Below, one piece after another: positions 1-6,475 of a stretch of 15,317 nt of DNA. The DNA comes from Candidatus Omnitrophota bacterium (GTDB lineage Bacteria > Ratteibacteria > UBA8468 > B48-G9 > DSTR01): the NCBI GenBank assembly GCA_023818865.1, contig JAMWDF010000043.1, forward strand, positions 1 through 15,317, read 5' to 3'. The translations under genes were made by a program, and so were the position numbers. Below the pieces are notes generated by a model, which saw only the letters and a list, made by a program, of their open reading frames with translations, was not told the DNA's origin and did not search any database. Every line of letters starts with the position of its first letter. Positions within the stretch are counted from its first letter, which is position 1.

Positions 1-2
1 GG

Positions 3-227
3 GTCCGCGAGATCGGCCTCTTCGGCTCTTACCTACGCGGGCAGCAGCGCCGCGGCAGCGACCTGGACATCTTAGTGGAGTTTGACACCGTGCCAGGACT
101 GCTCAGGTTCATTGAACTGGAAGACTACCTCTCCCGCCTGTTGGGGGTCCGGGTAGACCTGGTGCGCAGGGCGTCAATCCGCAAGGAACTTCGGGAACGC
201 ATTCTCAGCGAGGTGGTGATGCTATGA
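3..227 (+). CDS. MntA-type nucleotidyltransferase antitoxin (MNT domain), 5' partial
   Basis: The reading frame enters from the left edge, so the start and roughly the first 25 residues are missing; 74 residues are visible. They contain G-S, ten residues, then D-L-D, an exact match to the GSx10DxD active-site motif of minimal nucleotidyltransferases. A strand ending ILVEF and a second carboxylate region (VDLVRR) follow. In characterised HEPN-MNT modules this enzyme neutralises the partner HepT toxin by adding AMP to a tyrosine in the toxin. The stop overlaps the start of the next gene by 4 bp (ATGA), the usual layout of such a toxin-antitoxin pair. Family assignment is firm. The antitoxin role is inferred from the motif and the neighbour. 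Confidence 0.88.
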   Translation, partial: VREIGLFGSYLRGQQRRGSDLDILVEFDTVPGLLRFIELEDYLSRLLGVRVDLVRRASIRKELRERILSEVVML

Positions 228-573
228 AGCGCGAGTATACTTTTTTTCTGAAAGACATGCTGGAGGCGATGGAGAAAATTGAGCAATTCGTGGGCAAGAC
301 ATCCTTTGAGATATTCGCCAAGGATGACTGCTCATCAGTGCCGTCGTGCGAAAACTGGAAATCATCGGCGAAGCTACTAAGAAGCTTCCGTCAGCGGTCC
401 GGAAGCGATACGCCGACCTCCCGTGGAAGGCTATGGCGCGTACGCGTGACCGGCTCTCGCACGGCTACTGGGAAGTAGATTATGAAATCGTCTGGAAAGT
501 GGTTCGGGAGGAGCTTCCTGCGCTCCGGCCCAGACTTCAGGAAATCTATCAGATAGAGCTCAAAAATGGTTAG
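224..573 (+). pseudogene. HepT-type HEPN toxin, frameshifted
   Basis: Two overlapping frames together spell one HepT-like protein of about 116 residues. The first 35 codons (224-328, ending FAKDD) give the N-terminal helices. The frame must then shift to read LLISAVVRKLEIIGEA and on to the stop at 571-573. Restoring one C near 328 (gactg to gacctg) joins the two frames exactly. The second part keeps the HEPN active-site signature R-x4-H-x-Y (RDRLSHGY), including the tyrosine that the partner MntA modifies in studied systems. Unrepaired, translation from 224 leaves the family sequence and stops at 478 (84 aa), without the catalytic motif. This could be a true inactivating mutation or a one-base consensus error. 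HepT proteins are RNases or tRNA-targeting toxins. Confidence 0.85.
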
Positions 574-645
574 AGTCTTGCACCGGACTGCCATCCCACT
601 GCTTCACCCGGAAAGCTTGTTTCATGTATTCAAGGAGGAAGGACA

Positions 646-3273
646 ATGAAACCCTGGAGCCAGGTGGTTACGCCCCATTCTGACATCCGCACTGGTAAGC
701 TGGATGAATCAGTCTTTGCGGCAGACCTTTCTGATGTGGTGGCTGAACGAGGGCCGTTGGAGTACCGGGACGCAGTTAGTTTTTTTCGGAAGACTTATCC
801 CACAAGAGGTTTGGCTGGCTTGCTTTCCGCGGTTTTGCGCCGGCTTTCAGGGAAAGGGAACGGCGAGGCAGTCATCCAGATTCAGACGCCATTCGGTGGC
901 GGCAAGACCCACAGCCTGATTGCCCTTTATCACCTTATCAAACACTGGCAGGAGCTGAAGGGTTCACAGGTGGAAGCAGAAATCCTGGCTAAAACCGAGG
1001 TTCGGGGTATACCAGAAGCCGCGGTGGTGAGCTTCGTAGGCACAGCGGCTGATGTGCTCAAGGGCAGGACACCCTGGGGGGAGATAGCCGGTCAATTGGG
1101 CTGCTACGAACTCCTGAAGTCGCATGATACCAAACGCTTAGCGCCTGGTAAGGACTTACTTCATCAATTGCTAGCTAGTAAGCCGACACTCATCCTGATG
1201 GATGAGGTCGTTGAATACGCAGTCAAAGCCAAAGAGTTCCGCGACCAGGCAGTGGCTTTTTTCCAGGAACTGACTGAGACGGTGAAGGTGCTGCCTCAGG
1301 TGGCCTTAGTGGTGACCCTGCCTTCCAGCGCGCCGTACGGAGAAGACGGTGAGCGGGCGCTCCATGAACTCCAGCAGGTTTTTAGGCGGGTGGAGAGTAT
1401 TAAGACGCCGGTGGAGGGCGAAGAAATCTATGAAGTAATCCGGCGGCGGCTGTTTGAGGATATAGGCGACCCGCAAGAGGCCCGCCAGACAGTGGACGCG
1501 TTTTTTGAGATGTATCAACGGTTGGGCGATGATGTGTCCAAAGAGGTGCGCGAACCAGCCTACCGCAAGCGAATGCTCAAGGCTTATCCTTTCCATCCGG
1601 AGTTAATTGATGTGCTTTTTGAACGGTGGAGCACTTACCCGGATTTCCAGCGCACCCGCGGGGTGCTACGCCTGCTGGCTAACCTGGTAGGGGAACTTTA
1701 CCAGAGTCGCCACCAGGCGCCATTGATTTTGCCAGCCCACATCAACCTCAGTAATCCAGCAGTGCGCGGGGAATTTTTGCGCCACATCGGCAACGAATTT
1801 CAGGGGGTAATCGTCTCGGATATTGACGGCCCGAACGCCAAAGCAGAGAGAATTGACCGGGAATTGGGCTCAGAATATGCACGGTTTGGAGTAGCGACCG
1901 GTCTGGCGCGGGCTATTTTCTTTGCCTCTTTCAGCGGGAGCGAAAGACGCGGAGTGGGGATTCAACGGCTACGGTTGGCTACCGTTCAACCAGGGATGCC
2001 CCCAGCCATCATTGGCGACGCTCTGCGGCGACTTGAGGATGAACTCTGGTATTTGCATGTGGAAGGCGGCGTCTATCAATTTTCCAACCAGCCGAACTTA
2101 AACCGGGTGATTGTGGAAAAAGAAGAGGCGGTCAAGCCTGAGCAAATCACCGAGGAAATTAAAGCTCGGACGGAAAAACATGCTGGGAACAAATTCAGGG
2201 TTACCCTATGGCCAAGGACTTCCCAGGACCTTCCGGATACCAAGGAACTGAAACTGGCGATTTTTTCTCCGGAATACACCTGGCCGTCAGAGGAGACCAG
2301 TGCCTTGGCTGGCGAATTGCTGGAAAAATGCGGCCAGAAATTTCGGGCTTACAAAAACACGCTGCTACTGTTAGTCGCAGATGAAGGTGACCTTGCTAAC
2401 ACCCGTCAGAATGTCAAAAGATATTTAGCCTATCGGGCCATCGCTGACGACAAGGCTTTAATGCGCCAGCTTTCAGGGGAAAACAAAAAAGCCCTGGAGA
2501 ACAAGATCAAAGATATTGAAGGGAGTATAGACCACCAGTTGCTGAGCACCTACCGTCATCTTCTCAAAGCCGAGGACCAGAGAGTGCAGGCGCTGGACCT
2601 TGGCTTGCCCACGGTAGGCATCAAGGTTTCGCTGGCTGACCGGGTGTACGAGTACCTTGAGGGGGAGGGTAGACTATTAAGGAAAATTTCTCCCCGCTGT
2701 ATCCTGCAAAAGGCCCTTACTGCGGATGAAAAAGAAAAGTCCCTTAGTGAAGTCTATGAATGCTTCTTGAAGTATCCTAATTTGCCCTTAGTGGAGAGCA
2801 AGGAGGTTCTGTTTGAAGGTATTGTTCAGGGATGTCAGGAAGGTATCTTCGGCCTTCAGCTCGCTGACCAAGTCTTCTTCAAACAAATAATAGACCTGAA
2901 GCAACTGGATGATGAGGCTATTTTAGTGCGGGAGCCAAAGGAGAAGCAGCCGGAAGCACAAGGGGAAACCCTGGTTAAAACAACTCCGAGTTCAGCTGTC
3001 CGAGAAACCAGTGAGGTTCCAGCCTACCCAGGCATAGCCGCGGCTAAAACCGTTCGGGCTTACTTTTTGAAGGCTGTTATTCCCTGGGATAAGTTTTCCG
3101 ATTTTGTCCGGGGCGTGGTAACCCCACTGCGGCAGGAAGGAGCAGAGACAAGGTTAGAGGTTAGCCTGGAAGCCAAGGCTGAAGACGGGATAAAACAAAC
3201 CACGCTGGATCAAAAAGTTAAAGAGACGCTTTCCCAGATCGGCGCTGAGGTCTTAGAAGAAAAGGGCAAATAG
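646..3273 (+). CDS. DUF499 (COG1483) AAA+ family ATPase
   Basis: An 875-residue predicted ATPase. The P-loop is the family variant PFGGGKTHS, with the lysine at residue 87. A hydrophobic strand ending in D186-E187 (LILMDE) is Walker B, and a sensor-like strand (VALVVTLPSS) lies near 219-228. The sequence RTPWGEIAGQLG (141-152) and the arginine-rich FQRTRGVLRLL (334-344) are also typical of DUF499. The C-terminal 300 residues are mixed alpha/beta with a charged, poorly conserved linker around 765-790. The ATG has AGGAGG at 633-638, 7 bases upstream. DUF499 ATPases are usually found with a DUF1156 DNA methylase in clusters suspected of phage defence. No methylase is visible here, so any partner would lie left of the window. 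The biochemical role is unproven. Confidence 0.85.
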   Translation: MKPWSQVVTPHSDIRTGKLDESVFAADLSDVVAERGPLEYRDAVSFFRKTYPTRGLAGLLSAVLRRLSGKGNGEAVIQIQTPFGGGKTHSLIALYHLIKHWQELKGSQVEAEILAKTEVRGIPEAAVVSFVGTAADVLKGRTPWGEIAGQLGCYELLKSHDTKRLAPGKDLLHQLLASKPTLILMDEVVEYAVKAKEFRDQAVAFFQELTETVKVLPQVALVVTLPSSAPYGEDGERALHELQQVFRRVESIKTPVEGEEIYEVIRRRLFEDIGDPQEARQTVDAFFEMYQRLGDDVSKEVREPAYRKRMLKAYPFHPELIDVLFERWSTYPDFQRTRGVLRLLANLVGELYQSRHQAPLILPAHINLSNPAVRGEFLRHIGNEFQGVIVSDIDGPNAKAERIDRELGSEYARFGVATGLARAIFFASFSGSERRGVGIQRLRLATVQPGMPPAIIGDALRRLEDELWYLHVEGGVYQFSNQPNLNRVIVEKEEAVKPEQITEEIKARTEKHAGNKFRVTLWPRTSQDLPDTKELKLAIFSPEYTWPSEETSALAGELLEKCGQKFRAYKNTLLLLVADEGDLANTRQNVKRYLAYRAIADDKALMRQLSGENKKALENKIKDIEGSIDHQLLSTYRHLLKAEDQRVQALDLGLPTVGIKVSLADRVYEYLEGEGRLLRKISPRCILQKALTADEKEKSLSEVYECFLKYPNLPLVESKEVLFEGIVQGCQEGIFGLQLADQVFFKQIIDLKQLDDEAILVREPKEKQPEAQGETLVKTTPSSAVRETSEVPAYPGIAAAKTVRAYFLKAVIPWDKFSDFVRGVVTPLRQEGAETRLEVSLEAKAEDGIKQTTLDQKVKETLSQIGAEVLEEKGK

Positions 3274-3303
3274 CCGAGCAGCCTTTCCTTGAGTAAGGTA
3301 GGT

Positions 3304-3561
3304 TCAGGTAAGAATTTCTACACTTTCAACCACCACTTCCTGGCTGGTTGGGTCCTCGTTTCTCACCAGTTTCAATTTGGCTTGTTTCAATAGAGGCTTA
3401 TCTTTGGTTAACGTGGAAAAAGCCAGGGATAGACTTTCCTGGCTGAGACAACTGTAAGGGTTAATCCGCAAGGTTAAACCGAGTACTTTCTCTGGCTTTT
3501 TCTCTTGGCAAAATTTCTCCAGGAAATCTACCAGAATGGTGACAATTTTCAGTTCGTGCAT
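3304..3561 (-). CDS. HypA-like protein lacking the zinc-binding loop
   Basis: This 85-residue protein starts MHEL, and its first 66 residues follow the HypA/HybF nickel-insertion family: MHE nickel-binding start, a helix, a strand, then YSCLSQESLSLAF, close to the E. coli HypA stretch FSCVETSSLAF. HypA normally has about 115 residues with two CxxC pairs binding zinc. Here those about 35 residues are absent, and the sequence runs directly into a final strand (EVVVESVEIL) that resembles the normal HypA C-terminus. The gene is therefore a neat loop deletion, not a truncation. Histidine 2 is kept. No hydrogenase or other hyp gene is nearby. It lies 100 bp after the preceding minus-strand gene and converges on the DUF499 gene with a 30 bp gap. 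Nickel delivery cannot be assumed. Confidence 0.7.
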   Translation of the reverse strand: MHELKIVTILVDFLEKFCQEKKPEKVLGLTLRINPYSCLSQESLSLAFSTLTKDKPLLKQAKLKLVRNEDPTSQEVVVESVEILT

Positions 3562-3606
3562 CTTTCGGTTCTTGGCTCTGTCCGCATTACCAGTTTAGTT
3601 AGGGAT

Positions 3607-3612
3607 ATTATA
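3607..3612 (-). promoter_or_regulatory. Candidate -10 box for the HypA-like gene
   Basis: On the minus strand this is a perfect TATAAT, about 46 bases before the HypA-like ATG, in the only sizeable gap (100 bp) of the minus-strand block. No good TTGACA-like hexamer sits at 16-18 bases, and no TG extension precedes the box, so the promoter call rests on the -10 match and location only. Confidence 0.4.
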
Positions 3613-3661
3613 CCCTATCAGGATACCAGCCAGCAGACAACAAAGAGAAAAAACAAACTGC

Positions 3662-6475
3662 TCAAGGTGAACTAATGTCTAGGGAAAGCAAACACTTTAA
3701 GAAAATTTTCTGGATAGCGGCAGTGGAACCAGGGATGGGTATCGGCGGCAGTCGGTAGTCACAACCCAGATAGAACTTTCCTGCCTGCTCTTGCCACCTG
3801 AGTCCATTAGACGGTTGCCAGGAACCCTGTCCTCCTGAAGCCGGCAGGTCTATGGTGACCAGGCCAAGGACCTTCAGCCGGCTACTTTCTGGTTTCAGCC
3901 CGAGGGATAACTCAGGAGCGGCCCTCAAGCTGTCTTTCATTGTTCCAAGCAGGGTTTTGCCGGCCTGCTCCAGGATTATCCGGCGGTTGGTTATATCCTG
4001 GCTGAGTTTTATCCGGAAAGAACCTGCTAAAGGGACAGGATGAGCATTCATCTGAGTCCAGGTAATCTCACAGGTTTCTGGCAAGAGCCGGAAGGCCAGG
4101 GAACGGAACCGGTGCGGGTCTTTTTCCCCAGTAAAACTTATATCCACCGTATTCATCAACCGGCCAGGGATAGCGGTTAAACTTTCCCACTTTGCCTCTG
4201 GCTGGCATTCAATGCCGTCCAAAAGCAGTTGCCTTTTCTCTTCAGCCAGCAGACTTAAGCGGAAAAAGCCAGGCAGGGTTGACCCGACTTCCAGGGTAAA
4301 AAGACCTGACTGAAAGGTTTTTGTTTCTCGTTCTGGCTTAAGGGAAATATCGGCTTTGGTTAACATTTCCAGGACTAAAGGAATTTTCTCCGCAGTAGTC
4401 CTCAGATACACTGGCAGTTCTGGTATCTCTAAAACTCCTGCCTTCACTGTTCTTGGCTGACCATAGAAGTCAAGCGGCTCGGCAGTCAGAAAGTCCAGAC
4501 CTTTAATTCGCCAGAATTTCTCATTGTCTTGTCTTTTTTTCGCTAGAAGGATGACCACCGCTTTTTTCTTTTCCCGAAAAGGATAAGCGGCTACTCCTTG
4601 GTGGCTGGTTGGATACCCGGAAAGAGAAAAGTCTGAAGGGATTTCCCGAACCGGTCTCATCCCTTCAAGAAGATGCTTGAGCATAGCCACTACCTGGAAC
4701 CCCAGGCTGGGCGAATTATCATACTCCACCCCGCTTTTCAAACCCAGTGGATAGTAAACAGAAGCCGACATCACCCGGAGGTCATAGTACCCAGTTCGCA
4801 GTAGCGGCCCATGGGAAATATCTTCGTCTCCGTAAGGCCGGTTCAACCAAAAACTTAGAATGTGCTGCCAGAGAAAACCGCTCGGCGGCAATCCCCCAAC
4901 CGCAGGCGAATCAATCAACAGAGAGGTTGGGCGGGGCAAGGTTCTCTGACCAACCGCTGGCACATCCAGGTATTCGCCTTTCCAGCCACTTGTCCTGGCA
5001 AAAGCCAGAAGCTTAGCAGTTGTCGTTGGGTCATGGATGGAGTTGATACTCAAGAAATCAAACTCAGCCGGGTCAGCCGAGTTAAGCAGTTTTTGCCAGT
5101 TTTCCAACATCGTGTTTAGGCTGAAATCAACCCTGGTCTTTTTTTCTTCCGCGGCTTTCTTCGCTGCCTTCTTGGCTGCTTTATACACCCGAAGAAGTTG
5201 TTCAATAGGCGGGAAACTAATTTCGTCCTCCAGGACAACTGTGTCTACCACGCCGGCGTAATGATGGACAAAATTTTCTACGTACCGGCAAACAGCCTCT
5301 ATGAACGCATTTTCATCAAGGAGAATTCCGTCTTTCAGCCAGATAGCAGCAAAAGTGGGTGGCTTCTTGAAAACTTCCAGGCAGACTGCTGGCTCAATAC
5401 CCAATTTTACGGCTTGCTTCAGTCCAGACTCATCTATCCAGGTGTATTGTCCAGGTTGCTTTTCTACCTCTGCCCAACGACCAGGCTGGCTGGCGCTGAT
5501 GATGTAAGAGTGACTCATACCCAGTTTTTTCATTAGCCTGGCGGTGAAGTTCCTAGTACTATCACCCAGGTTAGCGCAAGCTCCCCAAAGCGGATGAGAT
5601 TTCTGGTTAATCCGGGGAAGAATTGCCAAGAAAGCGTCTGGCAGAATCTGGCTACCAGCCACAGTGGCCGCCAGCCGGTAACCACCATAAGGCAGGTCAG
5701 CCACTGAAAGGCGATACCTCAGAGTAGTCTTTGCGGGAATCTTTGCCTGATAAGAGCCTTTCTTTACCAGCTCTTCCCGGTAGTTATAGATTTCCCAGTC
5801 TACCCTGGCAAAAACCGGTGCCCGGTGATTGCGGATCAGGAGAAAAACTTCTGGTTCCTCTCCGTCAACATAGGTGCAAGTTTCCTCAGGAATAAGAAAA
5901 CCGGCTTCTATGGGTGAAAATGGCTGAAAGTCTTCCGGCGGATTTTTCCCGGAAGTGAGACTCACCGCATCCACCAGGATGTCAGTGTCAAAAACTGTTG
6001 GCCAAAGTTCTACATGAAAGAAGTGACTGCGGACAGAGGAAATCGTCAAGGGAAAGCCAATTTCGGTCCAGTTTTCTCCAGGGGGAACTTCAAAAATATG
6101 GGAGAAGGTGGTAGATTCCCTTTCTCTCGGGTTATTTTGATTGGTTAAAAGTAGGCGGAGAGAAGACTTTTTCCGACCAAAATCTGGTCCCTGTTTCACC
6201 CAAGCCGCCAGATAATAGTCCCCACTTGGCAGATAATATAACCGGCTGGCTACAGGCCTTTCTAACTTGAGGACCCCAGCCTGCCACATTGAGCGAAAGT
6301 TTGGACCGTAATTGCCGGGAACCACTGACCAGAAAGAGTTGCCAAACCCGACCTCAAATCCGCCATCCCAGAGGATGTTATCGGCCAGTTGAGATTGGCC
6401 TTTGACAGACCAAAATAAGAAAAAAATCGCCCAGATTTTCTTATTACTTCGCCTCCAGGAGAAAAGTGGTCTCAT
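3662..6475 (-). CDS. Exported multidomain glycosidase-like protein, active site apparently incomplete
   Basis: A 937-residue protein with an N-terminal signal peptide: basic stretch with RR and KK, hydrophobic core IWAIFFLFW, then KGQSQ. Domains in order: a carbohydrate-binding-like beta sandwich (about 30-175), a second beta domain (about 195-285), a TIM-barrel region (about 295-600), a small beta domain ending in LEIPELPVYLR, and a large C-terminal beta domain (about 725-930). The barrel contains VLEDEISF; E418 sits where clan GH-A enzymes have the acid/base of their NEP motif. The strand expected to carry the nucleophile reads GEYLDVPAVG, with no clear glutamate at that point. ATG at 6475 is chosen over an upstream TTG at 6499 because AAAGGA lies 7 bases before it. 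It overlaps the PHP gene by 32 bp. Substrate is unknown and catalysis uncertain. Confidence 0.65.
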   Translation of the reverse strand: MRPLFSWRRSNKKIWAIFFLFWSVKGQSQLADNILWDGGFEVGFGNSFWSVVPGNYGPNFRSMWQAGVLKLERPVASRLYYLPSGDYYLAAWVKQGPDFGRKKSSLRLLLTNQNNPRERESTTFSHIFEVPPGENWTEIGFPLTISSVRSHFFHVELWPTVFDTDILVDAVSLTSGKNPPEDFQPFSPIEAGFLIPEETCTYVDGEEPEVFLLIRNHRAPVFARVDWEIYNYREELVKKGSYQAKIPAKTTLRYRLSVADLPYGGYRLAATVAGSQILPDAFLAILPRINQKSHPLWGACANLGDSTRNFTARLMKKLGMSHSYIISASQPGRWAEVEKQPGQYTWIDESGLKQAVKLGIEPAVCLEVFKKPPTFAAIWLKDGILLDENAFIEAVCRYVENFVHHYAGVVDTVVLEDEISFPPIEQLLRVYKAAKKAAKKAAEEKKTRVDFSLNTMLENWQKLLNSADPAEFDFLSINSIHDPTTTAKLLAFARTSGWKGEYLDVPAVGQRTLPRPTSLLIDSPAVGGLPPSGFLWQHILSFWLNRPYGDEDISHGPLLRTGYYDLRVMSASVYYPLGLKSGVEYDNSPSLGFQVVAMLKHLLEGMRPVREIPSDFSLSGYPTSHQGVAAYPFREKKKAVVILLAKKRQDNEKFWRIKGLDFLTAEPLDFYGQPRTVKAGVLEIPELPVYLRTTAEKIPLVLEMLTKADISLKPERETKTFQSGLFTLEVGSTLPGFFRLSLLAEEKRQLLLDGIECQPEAKWESLTAIPGRLMNTVDISFTGEKDPHRFRSLAFRLLPETCEITWTQMNAHPVPLAGSFRIKLSQDITNRRIILEQAGKTLLGTMKDSLRAAPELSLGLKPESSRLKVLGLVTIDLPASGGQGSWQPSNGLRWQEQAGKFYLGCDYRLPPIPIPGSTAAIQKIFLKCLLSLDISSP

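Noticed and set aside
325..353. Possible programmed frameshift in the HepT gene, including the AAAA run at 350-353
   Set aside because: No slippery heptamer or downstream structure is evident, and the conserved family sequence already begins before the A run, so a simple one-base indel explains the data better.
574..645. Promoter for the DUF499 gene in the gap after the toxin gene
   Set aside because: A TTGCAC-like hexamer is present but no acceptable -10 box follows at 16-18 bases; only the ribosome binding site is clear.
3274..3303. Hairpin CCTTGAGTAAGG as a terminator between the convergent genes
   Set aside because: The stem is only four pairs and no T run follows on either strand.
3620..3661. 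CAGCAG ... CTGCTC inverted repeat downstream of the glycosidase-like gene as a terminator
   Set aside because: The stem is about five pairs with a loop over 20 bases; too weak to support.
5198..5536. Plus-strand open frame of 112 codons opposite the glycosidase-like gene, and similar ones at 7835-8185, 9538-9849 and 14742-15143
   Set aside because: They are antisense shadows of well-supported coding genes, with no family resemblance or convincing ribosome binding site.
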